Part shown: in pieces, positions 34,860 to 43,472 of the stretch
Position numbering within the stretch: position 1 is the stretch's first letter
Layout of the letters: each line of letters starts with the position of its first letter
NCBI RefSeq assembly: GCF_015711605.1
Contig: NZ_JABTEZ010000001.1
Location: 1,082,001-1,146,000, forward strand
DNA: 64,000 nt
Direction of reading: 5' to 3'
Origin: Planomonospora sp. ID67723
GTDB lineage: Bacteria > Actinomycetota > Actinomycetes > Streptosporangiales > Streptosporangiaceae
The notes under the pieces: model-generated
The model's database searches: none
Seen by the model: the letters and a program-made list of their open reading frames with translations, nothing else
What the model was told of the DNA's origin: nothing
Made by a program: the position numbers and the translations under genes

Positions 34860-35066
34860 GTGCGCGTGGTCGGAAAGCAGGGCAGGGTCACCGGCAGGAT
34901 CGGCCCTGGTCTGGTCGGTGAGGTGATGCTCCAGGTCCGCGGGGGCGTCGAGGCCTTCTACGCGCACCCCACCGTCCCCGACGAGGAGATCTCCGTGGGC
35001 TCCATCATCGTCGTCGTGGAGTACTTTCCGCCCCGGACCGTCTACGTCGCCCGCGCGCTCGCCTGA
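34860..35066 (+). CDS. Small NfeD/OB-fold-like protein upstream of flotillin
   Basis: A 68-residue protein with a run of beta strands: MRVVGKQGRVTGRIGPGLVG, then GEVMLQVRGGVEAFYAH and SIIVVVEYFPPRTVYVAR. The layout (VVGKxGxV, then xGxVxVxGxxWxA-like, then GxxVxVV) is that of the NfeD C-terminal OB domain, which pairs with flotillins/SPFH proteins. The GTG at 34860 is the earliest in-frame start with strong GC3; the ribosome site is weak. The flotillin gene follows after 30 nt, which supports the pairing. Confidence 0.65.
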   Translation: MRVVGKQGRVTGRIGPGLVGEVMLQVRGGVEAFYAHPTVPDEEISVGSIIVVVEYFPPRTVYVARALA

Positions 35067-35096
35067 CTCCCCCTCTCCCGCACCGTGGAGGTCACG

Positions 35097-36596
35097 ATGC
35101 CTACGGAATTCCTCGTCATCGGCGGGATGGCCGTCGCCGCCGTCCTCGTTCTCATCCTGTTGTTCAAGGCGATCTGGCGGGTGGCCGAGCCGAACGAGGC
35201 GTTGATCATCTCCGGGCTGGGCGCCCGCGGGAAGTCCGAACTGGCCGACAGCCTGGGATTCAAGATCGTCACAGGCAAGGGCACGGCCGTGCTCCCCGGC
35301 TTCCAGACCGCCCGCCGGCTCCGGCTGGACAGCCGCGCCGCCAACCTCCAGGTCTCCTGCGTCACGCAGCAGGGCATCCCGGTGGTCGTGAAGGGCGTGG
35401 TGATCTACAAGGTCGGCGACGACCTGCACTCCATCGCCAACGCCGCCCGGCGCTTCCTCGACCAGCAGGACTCGATGAACGGAGCGATCCACGAGCTGTT
35501 CACCGGCCACCTGCGCTCGATCATCGGCAACCTGACCGTCGAGGACCTCATCCTCAACCGCGAGCGCCTGACCGGCGAGACCCGGGCCTCGGCCGCCGAC
35601 GAAATGATCAAGCTCGGCCTGATCGTCGACTCCCTGCAGATCCAGGAGATCGACGACGAGACCGGTTACATCACCAACCTCGGCAAGCCGCACGCCGCCA
35701 GGATCGCCGCCGCCGCCCGCATCGCCGAGGCCCAGCGCGACCAGGAGGCCACCGAGGCCGAGCAGATCGCCGCCGCCAACAAGGCCGCCGCCTGGCGCGA
35801 CGCCCAGATCAAGCAGGCCTCCTACCAGGCCGAGATCGACGAGGCCCAGGCTCGCTCCCGCCAGGCCGGGCCTCTCTCGGAGGCCTCGGCCCGCCAGGAG
35901 GTCGTGGTCCAGGAGACCCGCGCCGCCGAGCTGGAGGCCGCCCTGGCCGAACAGCGGCTCCAGGCGCAGGTCCGCAAGCCCGCCGACGCCAAGGCCTACG
36001 AGACCGTGACGCTCTCGCAGGCCGAGCGCGACGCCCGCATCGCCCAGGCCGAGGCCGAGGCCCGCGAGACCGAGCTGCGCGCCGCGGCCCAGGCCTCCCA
36101 GGTCAAGCAGGCCGCCGCAGCCGAGGCGGAGTCGGTACGGCTGCGCGGTGAGGCCTCCGCGGCGGCGACCAAGGCGACCGGTCTCGGCGAGGCCGAGGCC
36201 GCCAAGGCCCGCGGCCTGGCCGCAGCCGAGGCGGCGAAGGCGCAGGGACTCGCGGAGGCCGAGGCGGCCAAGGCGAAGGGCCTGGCCGAGGCCGAGGCGA
36301 TCCGCGCCCGCTCCGAGGCCCTGGCCGAGAACCAGGAGGCGGTCATCGCCCAGCAGCTCGCCGAGAACTGGCCCAGGATCGTGGAGGCGGGCTCGAAGGC
36401 GTTCGGCAACGTCGATCACATGGTCGTCCTGAACGGCGCCCAGGGCATCGAGGAGATGCTGGCCAAGGCTCTGACCCTCGGGGGCACCGGGCTCGGCCTC
36501 GCCCGGTCCCTCCTGAACGGCGGCGCCCCCGCCGCTCCGGTTCCCAACGGCTCCGCGCCCGACGTCACGCAGAAGGCCGTGGACACCGCGTCCTGA
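35097..36596 (+). CDS. floT: Flotillin/SPFH-domain membrane-scaffold protein
   Basis: A 499-residue flotillin. An N-terminal membrane anchor (residues about 5-27), an SPFH domain (about 30-210) with RVAEPNEALIISGLGARG and INRERLTGETRASA-like features, then a long coiled coil very rich in Glu-Ala repeats: KARGLAAAEAAKAQGLAEAE repeats about every 10 residues. Flotillins organise membrane microdomains and signalling complexes. The ATG at 35097 sits after GGAGGTCAC. It is in an operon with the OB-fold-like protein. The coiled-coil DNA is repetitive and may vary in length between strains. Confidence 0.92.
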   Translation: MPTEFLVIGGMAVAAVLVLILLFKAIWRVAEPNEALIISGLGARGKSELADSLGFKIVTGKGTAVLPGFQTARRLRLDSRAANLQVSCVTQQGIPVVVKGVVIYKVGDDLHSIANAARRFLDQQDSMNGAIHELFTGHLRSIIGNLTVEDLILNRERLTGETRASAADEMIKLGLIVDSLQIQEIDDETGYITNLGKPHAARIAAAARIAEAQRDQEATEAEQIAAANKAAAWRDAQIKQASYQAEIDEAQARSRQAGPLSEASARQEVVVQETRAAELEAALAEQRLQAQVRKPADAKAYETVTLSQAERDARIAQAEAEARETELRAAAQASQVKQAAAAEAESVRLRGEASAAATKATGLGEAEAAKARGLAAAEAAKAQGLAEAEAAKAKGLAEAEAIRARSEALAENQEAVIAQQLAENWPRIVEAGSKAFGNVDHMVVLNGAQGIEEMLAKALTLGGTGLGLARSLLNGGAPAAPVPNGSAPDVTQKAVDTAS

Positions 36597-36604
36597 CCTC
36601 CCCT

Positions 36605-36640
36605 GGGAGCCCCGGTCGCCCCGTGGTGACCGGGGCTCCC
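36605..36640. terminator. Bidirectional terminator between flotillin and MBL genes
   Basis: A perfect 13-bp stem (GGGAGCCCCGGTC with GACCGGGGCTCCC) with a 10-nt loop lies between the two convergent stops. Confidence 0.85.
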
Positions 36641-36650
36641 GTACGGCGGC

Positions 36651-37454
36651 TCAGCCCACCGGTTCGAACTCGGCGAGCATCTTCTCCAGGGCCTGCTGGT
36701 CGGGACCGACGAACGCGTCGGCGGCGGGCGCCGCGGCGAGCGTGTCGAGGAACTGCGATGTACGGCCTGCCGCGGGCGGGAGGTGGGTGCTGAGGATGAC
36801 GTCGGGGTCGGCGGCGTGCAGGGGGCGCAGGGTGGCGAGGTAGGTCTGCCGGTCGACCATGTGCACCCAGGGGCTGTCGACCGCGGCCCAGAGCAGCTGG
36901 GCGGAGCGCAGCTCGTCGGCCGGGACGTTCCCGGCCTCGTCGCTCTCGGCCAGCTCCGCCGAGGGCAGGGGCGCGCCGAAGCAGTCCGAGCTGAAGCAGG
37001 CCCGTGACGCGTGGTCGAAGAAGCCCATTGTGGCAGGGCTGTCGTACAGCGGCGGGCGGAAAGCGGTCAGCATGCGGTCGCCCACGTCGAAGGACTGTCC
37101 CGGGTTGAGCAGGTGAACCCGGTCCAGCGGGAGCGGTCGCTCGGTCGTCATGATTCCCACGCTGAGGAAGGTGGTCACCACCTTCGCTCTCGGAGCGGCC
37201 CGGAGCAGGTCGAACAGCCCTCCGGTATGGTCCCGGTCGGGGTGGGTCAGCCAGATCCAGCGCACATCACCCGGATCGACGACCGAGCCGAGCGCGTCGA
37301 GGAAGCCCCGGTCGGGCAGGCTGAGGCCGGTGTCGACGACGACGGGCTCGGCGGCGTGCAGGACGAAGCAGTTCACGGCCAGGAAGCCGATTCCGGGCAC
37401 GGGGAGCGGATCGCTCAGGACGCTGATGTCGGATGTGAGGCGGTGGATTCGCAT
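36651..37454 (-). CDS. Metallo-beta-lactamase-fold hydrolase with HxDxDH site
   Basis: A 267-residue MBL-fold protein. The usual HxHxDH metal motif reads WLTHPDRDHTGG, so the second His is Asp: this resembles the HxExDH pattern of the flavodiiron/oxygen-binding di-iron group rather than a classic hydrolase. A later His in LSTHLPP is another ligand, and FFDHASRACFSSDCFG gives Asp. No flavodoxin domain follows. It is in an operon with the MDMPI/DinB protein 30 nt upstream. Possible roles include oxygen or nitric oxide sensing or hydrolysis; not resolved. Confidence 0.85.
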   Translation of the reverse strand: MRIHRLTSDISVLSDPLPVPGIGFLAVNCFVLHAAEPVVVDTGLSLPDRGFLDALGSVVDPGDVRWIWLTHPDRDHTGGLFDLLRAAPRAKVVTTFLSVGIMTTERPLPLDRVHLLNPGQSFDVGDRMLTAFRPPLYDSPATMGFFDHASRACFSSDCFGAPLPSAELAESDEAGNVPADELRSAQLLWAAVDSPWVHMVDRQTYLATLRPLHAADPDVILSTHLPPAAGRTSQFLDTLAAAPAADAFVGPDQQALEKMLAEFEPVG

Positions 37455-37484
37455 GGACTCGCCCTCCTCGGACGGTCAGGCTGA

Positions 37485-38222
37485 TCAGAAGGGCACCGGC
37501 TGGCCGAGCAGCCCGGCGCCGGTGCCGCGGCCGGACAGGATCCGGCAGAACTCGACGGCGTCGAGGGTGATCTCCTCGCCGCCGCCACCGCCGCGGAAGT
37601 GGCCTCCCGCCGGGCCGTACAGGGTGAGGACGTACGGCCGGCCGTGGCGGCGCGCCCACTCGGCGACCACGTCGGCCACGAGGAGGCCGTCGTGGTCGGG
37701 GGTGAGCACCATCTCGCGCCCGGTGGCGCGGGAGATGTCGGCGCGGTGCATCCAGGTGTCGCGGGTCAGGATCACGTCGAACAGGTAGCCCAGTCGCCAG
37801 TTCTCCGTGACCCCCTCGATCTCCTGCGGCATCGTGACCTGCCGCAGCGGCGCGGGCATCCTGCGGCGGATCCGGGAGGTGCGCGGCGCCGCGGCGGCCA
37901 GCCGGTCGAGGAGCTGCCGGTGGGTCAGGTGGGCGCGATCGGCGACCTGCACCTCGGTCATGCAGTCGATGGCGGGCCGCTCTCCGGCCGCCGTGCCCCC
38001 GGCCCGGACGACGTGCACGAACTCCCGCACCGAGCAGGTGAACTCCATCATCCCGAGCACGTGGCCGACCATCGCGCGGACGTCCCACGCGGGGCAGTCG
38101 GTCGGCTTGGACCAGTCATCGGGCCCCAGCGAGCGGACGAGGTCGACGAAGCGCTCGTTCTCGGTGGCGGTCAGGGCCGCCGCCTGCCGATGTTCGATCA
38201 TCGGCGCCTGGGTCATCGTCAT
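37485..38222 (-). CDS. Maleylpyruvate isomerase N-domain (DinB-like, mycothiol type) protein
   Basis: A 245-residue TIGR03083/MDMPI_N protein. WDVRAMVGHVLGMMEF and LTRDTWMHRADISRATG each contribute a metal-type His, with DVILTRDTW the typical pattern of mycothiol-dependent DinB-fold proteins. The C-terminal part with a Gly run (GGHFRGGGGGEEITLDAVEF) is the MDMPI C-domain, related to SCP2-like folds. Transferases of this fold use mycothiol in detoxification and isomerisation. Its ATG follows GCAGGTGACGC. It precedes the MBL gene. Confidence 0.85.
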   Translation of the reverse strand: MTMTQAPMIEHRQAAALTATENERFVDLVRSLGPDDWSKPTDCPAWDVRAMVGHVLGMMEFTCSVREFVHVVRAGGTAAGERPAIDCMTEVQVADRAHLTHRQLLDRLAAAAPRTSRIRRRMPAPLRQVTMPQEIEGVTENWRLGYLFDVILTRDTWMHRADISRATGREMVLTPDHDGLLVADVVAEWARRHGRPYVLTLYGPAGGHFRGGGGGEEITLDAVEFCRILSGRGTGAGLLGQPVPF

Positions 38223-38791
38223 GATGCGTCACCTGCCTCGGGTTCTCCGGGATGTCGGCGAAGCGCGTCTCCGCGACCTGGCCGGCCGGACCGCGGCGGC
38301 CTTCCGGCCGGTCGGGCCGGCGGTGGCCGCGGTCGGCGGGTCCGGTGATCCCGGCGTTCGCCGTGGTGTCTCCGGCCCTTCCGGGACGGCGGAGGCGGTG
38401 GACGGCCCCGGCCCCGGAACGGCCCGCCGGAGCGGCGGCGTGCCGGGTTCTCGATGCGGAAGCTACGAAGGAGCGGAAGTGCGAGAGGCGCTTCTCGGGT
38501 CGGCCAGGAGGTCCCCGGACGGCTCACTCCTCATCTGCCCCCTGGGGAACGCGCGACACCCCTCACGCGGACATCGAGCCGAGGGCGGCGTCGCCCGCCG
38601 CCGCCGGCTCCCGACAGATATCCCCGCCGGCACGGCAGGAGGCGGGCCCGCACCGGCCGGAGAAGGGCGCACACCGCAGCACTGGGAAGGGGTGCACGGC
38701 GACGCCTCCGAAGAAGCCCGGGAAAATCTTGGAAGTCGCTGTAACAAACCCCCGGGATCGCCCCTCTTATCTGACGAACCCACCGAACAGA
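38223..38791. other. Long intergenic region before the Asp-rich gene
   Basis: About 570 nt. A GTG at 38479 has an AAGGAG site and opens a frame, but codon use is not strongly GC3 and the frame has no recognisable domain, so I did not call a gene. A TGTAAC element at 38740-38745 could be part of an ECF-type promoter for the downstream gene. No RNA structure was recognised. Confidence 0.5.
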
Positions 38792-38803
38792 ATGGAAAAG
38801 CAG

Positions 38804-39058
38804 ATGAGCGACTTCGACGTCACCGCCACCGACTACTACGACACCGACGGCGACGGCGGCACCGACGCCCAGCTCATCGACACCGACGGCGACAACGTGG
38901 CCGACGAGGAGCGCTACGACACCGACGGCGACGGCGTCACCGACGTGGTCTACCTCGACCACGACGGCGACGGCTACGCCGACGAGGTCCGCGTCGACCT
39001 CAACGGCGACGGCGTCTCCGACTACACCGAGTACACCGGTCCCTTCCCCACCGCCTGA
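38804..39058 (+). CDS. Small Asp-rich protein with five DxDGDG repeats
   Basis: An 84-residue acidic protein made almost wholly of five repeats that follow DxDGDxxxD: DTDGDGGTD, DTDGDNVAD, DTDGDGVTD, DHDGDGYAD and DLNGDGVSD. This is the calcium-binding loop of thrombospondin type 3/dockerin/EF-hand-like repeats. It has no signal peptide, membrane span or cysteine, so it may act in the cytoplasm as a calcium buffer or sensor. The ATG at 38804 follows GGAAAAGC; an in-frame ATG at 38792 adds four residues. It stands alone, with no obvious partner gene. Confidence 0.8.
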   Translation: MSDFDVTATDYYDTDGDGGTDAQLIDTDGDNVADEERYDTDGDGVTDVVYLDHDGDGYADEVRVDLNGDGVSDYTEYTGPFPTA

Positions 39059-39119
39059 CCCCGCCTGCCGCGTCCGCCACCGGGCCGGAGCCCCGCGGGA
39101 CGACATCCGGCCGGTCGGC

Positions 39120-39926
39120 TCAGACGGCTTTGAGGAAGCCCGAGTCGACGGCGAACTCCGCGCCGGTGGTGCTGGCCGAGCGCGGCGAGACGAGCAGGGC
39201 GACCACGTCGGCGATCTCCTGCGGATCCGCCAGGCGGCCGGTGGTCAGCTTCATCATCTCCGGCGCCACGCTGTCCATCACGGCGTCGCGGTCGGCGCCC
39301 GTCGCGGCGGCCAGGATGTCGGCCGCGCCGCCCCCCTCGGTCCACCACGCCGTGCGCGCGGGGCCGGGGGAGACCGTGTTCACCCGGATGCCCTGGGGGC
39401 CGAACTCCTCCGACAGCGCCTTGGTGAGGTTGTTCAGGCCGGCCTTGGCCGCGTTGTAGTCGACGTTCATGGGAGCGGGCTGGCGGGCGAGGACGGAGGA
39501 GACGTTGACGATCGCGCCGCCGCCGCGCCGGAGCATGAGCGGGACGGCGGCCCGGACCGCGCGGACGACGGAGAAGAGGTTGAACTCGAACATCTCCCGC
39601 CAGTCGGCGTCGTCAGGGGTCAGGAAGCCGAAGCGCGGCAGGCTCACCCCGGGCGGCGGGCCGCCGGCGTTGTTGACCAGGATGTCCAGTCCCCCGAACT
39701 CCTCCTCCGCGCGGGCCACGACCCGGCCGGGCGCCTCGGGGTCCATCAGGTCGACCGGCACGTGCACCAGGTCCGCGCCGGTCAGCGCGTCCAGTTCGGC
39801 GCCGGTCTTGCGGGAGGCGGCCACCACACGGGCGCCCTCCGCCAGCAGTGTGCGCACCACGGCCAGCCCGATGCCCTTGGAGGCGCCGGTGACGACGGCC
39901 ACCTTGCCGGAAAGCTGCAGATCCAT
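39120..39926 (-). CDS. Short-chain dehydrogenase (3-oxoacyl reductase-like)
   Basis: A 268-residue SDR. VVTGASKGIGLAVVR is the nucleotide loop, LVNNAGG the NNAG motif, VNVSSVLARQ the Ser and VDYNAAKAGLNNL the Tyr-x-x-x-Lys; the FabG-like IRVNTVSPGPART follows. The start ATG at 39926 has a distant AAGGGA. It is the only gene of its unit, separated from the glycosyltransferase operon by a hairpin. Substrate unknown. Confidence 0.88.
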   Translation of the reverse strand: MDLQLSGKVAVVTGASKGIGLAVVRTLLAEGARVVAASRKTGAELDALTGADLVHVPVDLMDPEAPGRVVARAEEEFGGLDILVNNAGGPPPGVSLPRFGFLTPDDADWREMFEFNLFSVVRAVRAAVPLMLRRGGGAIVNVSSVLARQPAPMNVDYNAAKAGLNNLTKALSEEFGPQGIRVNTVSPGPARTAWWTEGGGAADILAAATGADRDAVMDSVAPEMMKLTTGRLADPQEIADVVALLVSPRSASTTGAEFAVDSGFLKAV

Positions 39927-40041
39927 AAGCGGTGTTCCCTTCGCGATCGTTGTGATCACGAAGGTAGTTGGGGCGCCTCCCGAGGACTTGCGGGAATCAG
40001 ACGTCCCATTGTGGAAGCTTCCGGACATCGATGTGACGTGC

Positions 40042-40078
40042 CCGCCCGGGGTCGGGACTCCCCGCGGGCCCCGGGCGG
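40042..40078. terminator. Terminator between SDR and glycosyltransferase genes
   Basis: A perfect 10-bp stem (CCGCCCGGGG with CCCCGGGCGG) around a 17-nt loop lies just after the stop of the minus-strand glycosyltransferase. Confidence 0.7.
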
Positions 40079-40096
40079 CGGCATGCCGTACGGGCG

Positions 40097-42169
40097 TCAG
40101 ATCATCACGTGGGCCTCGGGGTGGCCGACGAAGGAGAACTGCGCGCCGCGGGTGAGCTTGTGGTCGTCGGGCTGCCAGGTGTGCATCGCCGGGTCGCCGC
40201 TGCGCCAGTAGACGAAGTTGAACCGGTCGGCAGAGTAGATCTTGACGCGGTCCTCCTTCAGCCGGCGGACCAGGCGGGTGTCCTCGCCGCGGGTGACGTC
40301 CTCGAAGCCGTAGTGGCGGAACATGTCGGCCTTGCCGAGGAACGTGCCGCCCTGGACCAGCCAGGCGTAACGGTGCTCCAGGCCGGGCATGCGGAGCATC
40401 GTGGTGTTGCGGCTCTCGAAGTAGGCGTAGTGGGCGCCCTTGCCGACCAGCTCGGCGTCGGAGTAGTCGAACGCGCGGACCAGGTCCGACAGGTAGTGCG
40501 CGCCGTAGAGGTTGTCGTCGTCCATCTTGGCGATCAGCTCGCCCTCGGCGGCGGCGATGCCCATGTTCATGCAGGCGCCCAGGGACATCGACGGGTCGGC
40601 CGGGAGCACCACCACGTCGGAGATCCCGGCCATCCGGGCCTTGTCTGCGACGACCACCGGGTCGATGTCCATGCCGTGCAGGACCATCACCAGTTGCAGG
40701 GGCCGGTGGATCTGCCGGGCCACCGAGGAGATGGCGTGCTCGATCTGGGAGGGCCGGTTGGTGGGCAGCACCACGGAGACCGAGCGGGTCCTCGGCGTGA
40801 CGGGCTTGCCGAGGAGCTGGAGGATCTGGTCCACGCGGTGCGAGAACAGGTGCTTGTCGAAGACCTCGCGCATGGCCAGGTGACCCTGGCGGGCGCGGAG
40901 CTCGGGGCTGTTGATCAGGTGCAGGACCTGGTTGTAGGACTCCAGCCCGTCGCGGGCGATCGGGATCAGCTCCCCGAAGGTCTCCTCGATGGCCCGGGAC
41001 CAGCCGGAGACGACCGAGGTCGCGCAGGCCGACAGCTCGAAGACGCGGCGGGCGCACATGGTCGGCGAGTCGAGCACCGAGTTCACGTTGAGGAAGACCT
41101 TGTACATCTTGTACGCGGCCAGCATCCGGTCGTACGGCAGCTCGCCCACGATGTGGGGGACGTACTTCTCCGGCCAGGCGTACTTCTCGTCGACCGTGCC
41201 GTTGCGGGCGAAGATGTGCAGGCCCAGCTCGCGGATCGGGTCGAGGACGGTCTCCATCTGCTCGCGGCGCTCGGGGTGCTTGTCCCGGAAGTACATGCCC
41301 GCGAAGACGACGTCGTGCAGGCGGCCCTGCTTGTCCTGGATCGGGTTGTGCACCCGGGGCTGGGCCGCGAACTGCAGGACGTCGATCCGATCGTGTCCCA
41401 GAATCTCGCGATATTTCGGCACCATGTCGCCGTCACACGTGAACACGTAGTCGAACAGCTTGGCCGTGTCGATGAAGAAGTCGAAGTTCGGCGGGTCCTC
41501 CTTGTTCCAGAAGACCGTCGGGATCCCCTCCGCACGGCACCAGTCGATCAGTGCGCGCAGCTCCGGCTTGGGCGCGTTGGTCCCGGTCATCTGGTAGCGC
41601 CAGCGGCCCTGGTTGCCGTGCCAGGCCGACTCCACGAACAGCAGCTCGGGCCGGCGCTCGGCGAAGATCTCCGGCCAGTCGCGCAGCCCGAACTCGATCT
41701 GGTCCCACTCGTACTTGAACGCCATCCGGGAGAAGTCGTCCAGGATGACCGCGACCTTCATGTCCGGCCGCACGATCGGCCCGTCCGGCCATTTCACCTG
41801 GGGCACGTCCACGGCCGGTCCCCGGCTGTCGAGCTCGGCGACGACCTCCGCCACCGGCCGCGGCGCCGCGGGTCCCTTGCGGGGCCGCATCGCGGCCTTC
41901 AGCTTCCCCGGCAGCCGGACCAGCCCCGGGGTCCCCTTCGACCCGGTCAGCGCCTCGGCCACCCGGTACGGCCGCTGGACCTTGGTCGACTCCAGCTTCC
42001 ACTGGGCGTAGTCCGCGCGGGCCTCGGCGATCGCCAGGCGCCGCTCCAGGTCCCGGACGCGCTCCTCGAAGCGCTCGATGACCTTGCGGTCCTCGGGCAG
42101 CCAGTTGACGGGTCCCAGGCGCTGGAACGCCGGCTCTTCGGGGGTCTCTTCGCTCGCGGGGGAAGTCAT
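40097..42169 (-). CDS. Large two-domain glycosyltransferase (CgeB-like plus GT2)
   Basis: A 690-residue protein. An N-terminal coiled coil (about residues 28-65, KVIERFEERVRDLERRLAIA) is followed by a GT-B-like CgeB/spore-protein-type domain (KVAVILDDFSRMAFKYEWDQ, then GTVDEKYAWPEKYVPHIVGE) and a C-terminal GT-A domain (RSVSVVLPTNRPSQIEHAIS near 460, with AKMDDDNLYGAHYL as the DxD-type site near 547). Such bifunctional enzymes add two sugars or polymerise cell-wall glycans. It is in an operon with UDP-GlcNAc 2-epimerase, so the substrate may be a ManNAc-derived sugar. No membrane span. Confidence 0.87.
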   Translation of the reverse strand: MTSPASEETPEEPAFQRLGPVNWLPEDRKVIERFEERVRDLERRLAIAEARADYAQWKLESTKVQRPYRVAEALTGSKGTPGLVRLPGKLKAAMRPRKGPAAPRPVAEVVAELDSRGPAVDVPQVKWPDGPIVRPDMKVAVILDDFSRMAFKYEWDQIEFGLRDWPEIFAERRPELLFVESAWHGNQGRWRYQMTGTNAPKPELRALIDWCRAEGIPTVFWNKEDPPNFDFFIDTAKLFDYVFTCDGDMVPKYREILGHDRIDVLQFAAQPRVHNPIQDKQGRLHDVVFAGMYFRDKHPERREQMETVLDPIRELGLHIFARNGTVDEKYAWPEKYVPHIVGELPYDRMLAAYKMYKVFLNVNSVLDSPTMCARRVFELSACATSVVSGWSRAIEETFGELIPIARDGLESYNQVLHLINSPELRARQGHLAMREVFDKHLFSHRVDQILQLLGKPVTPRTRSVSVVLPTNRPSQIEHAISSVARQIHRPLQLVMVLHGMDIDPVVVADKARMAGISDVVVLPADPSMSLGACMNMGIAAAEGELIAKMDDDNLYGAHYLSDLVRAFDYSDAELVGKGAHYAYFESRNTTMLRMPGLEHRYAWLVQGGTFLGKADMFRHYGFEDVTRGEDTRLVRRLKEDRVKIYSADRFNFVYWRSGDPAMHTWQPDDHKLTRGAQFSFVGHPEAHVMI

Positions 42170-42231
42170 GGGGATCGCCTTCGTCCGGGGTCGTGCCAGC
42201 GTACGGCGTGCGCCGTACAGAAAGAGCCGTT

Positions 42232-43413
42232 TTACAGGGATTTGGGCGGTACGGCCTGAGACGCCGGGGAGAGGTTCTCCCCCTCCAGCCAGGAGGTGAT
42301 CACCCGGGCGATCCGGGGGCCGGCCTTGCCGTCCCAGAGCGGGGGCAGCTCCCCCGAGGGCGTCGCCGCGCCGTCGGCCAGGGCCTTGTCGGCGGCGGCC
42401 GGGAGCAAGGCCGGGGTGACCAGGCGGTTGGTCCCGTGGGTGACGGTGACCGGCCGCTCGGTGTTGGGCCGGACGGTCAGGCAGGGCACGCCGAGCATGG
42501 TCGTCTCCTCCTGCACCCCGCCGGAGTCGGTGACGACCAGGGACGCGCCCCGGACCAGGGAGAGGAAGTCCACGTAGCCCAGCGGGTCGACGATCAGCAG
42601 GTTGCCGCCGGTCACCAGCCCGGCCGCGGCCAGGCGCTCCCGCCCGCGCGGGTGGATCGGGACCACGATCGGCAGGCGCTCGCTCACCTGCAGGACCGCG
42701 TCGACCAGTTCCTCGGCGGCGGCCGGGTCATCGACGTTGGCCGGGCGGTGCAGGGTGGCCACGCCGTACCGCTCGGGCAGGCCCAGCCGCTCGCGCACCG
42801 GGGCCGGGTCGAGGCGGTCGAGCGCGGAGAACAGGCTGTCGATCATCGGGTTGCCGACGAGGTGGACGCGCGCCGGGTCCACGCCCTCGTTCGACAGGTG
42901 GGACAGGGCGTCCGGCGAGGTGGCGAAGAGGATGTCGGACAGGGCGTCGGTGACGACCCGGTTGACCTCCTCGGGCATGCCGCGGTCGAAGGAGCGCAGG
43001 CCCGCCTCGACGTGCGCGGTCGGCACGCCGAGCTTGGCGCAGACCAGGATCGCGGCGAGCGTCGAGTTCACGTCGCCGTAGACGACGACCAGCGCGGGGC
43101 CGTGCTCCAGCACGACCTCCTCCAGGCCGGTGAGCAGGGCCGCCGTCTGGCGGGCGTGCGAGCCGGAGCCGACGCCCAGGTTGGCGATCGGGTCGGGGAG
43201 CCCGAGGTCGGCGAAGAAGACGTCCGACATCAGCGCGTCGTAGTGCTGACCGGTGTGGACGATGCCCTGCCGCACCCCCAGTTCGGCGAGGCCGCGCACG
43301 ACGGGGGCGGCCTTCACGAAGTTGGGACGGGCGCCCAACACGTGCAGGACGAGGGGATTTTCGGGGGCCTTCTCGGGGGCCGGGGCCGCCTGCGACGGGG
43401 CTGAGTCCCGCAT
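42232..43413 (-). CDS. wecB: UDP-N-acetylglucosamine 2-epimerase (non-hydrolysing)
   Basis: A 393-residue epimerase converting UDP-GlcNAc to UDP-ManNAc. VLHVLGARPNFVKAAPVVRG (normally GTRPE) opens the N-terminal Rossmann half, HTGQHYDALMSDVFF is the active-site region and HVEAGLRSFDRGMPEEVNRV the nearly invariant HxEAGLRS motif. GTRP is changed to GARP, an acceptable variant. It is divergent from the + strand glycosyltransferase and UDP-ManNAc dehydrogenase genes, and together they would make UDP-ManNAcA. Confidence 0.93.
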   Translation of the reverse strand: MRDSAPSQAAPAPEKAPENPLVLHVLGARPNFVKAAPVVRGLAELGVRQGIVHTGQHYDALMSDVFFADLGLPDPIANLGVGSGSHARQTAALLTGLEEVVLEHGPALVVVYGDVNSTLAAILVCAKLGVPTAHVEAGLRSFDRGMPEEVNRVVTDALSDILFATSPDALSHLSNEGVDPARVHLVGNPMIDSLFSALDRLDPAPVRERLGLPERYGVATLHRPANVDDPAAAEELVDAVLQVSERLPIVVPIHPRGRERLAAAGLVTGGNLLIVDPLGYVDFLSLVRGASLVVTDSGGVQEETTMLGVPCLTVRPNTERPVTVTHGTNRLVTPALLPAAADKALADGAATPSGELPPLWDGKAGPRIARVITSWLEGENLSPASQAVPPKSL

Positions 43414-43458
43414 TGACCTCGCCTTTCGTGGAGGAGTGGGGCAAACGTTGCCTATGGT

Positions 43459-43472
43459 ACGGTCACGACCGT
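43459..43472. promoter_or_regulatory. Palindrome in the shared divergent promoter of the glycan locus
   Basis: ACGGTC-AC-GACCGT is a perfect inverted repeat in the 57-nt gap between wecB and the glycosyltransferase. The first base of the + strand GTG start is inside it, so a bound regulator could control both arms. Confidence 0.5.

Noticed and set aside
38479..39058. A long frame starting at GTG 38479 with an AAGGAG site, overlapping the Asp-rich gene in another frame
   Set aside because: Codon use is not strongly GC3, it becomes Arg-run antisense-like over the true gene, and no domain is seen.
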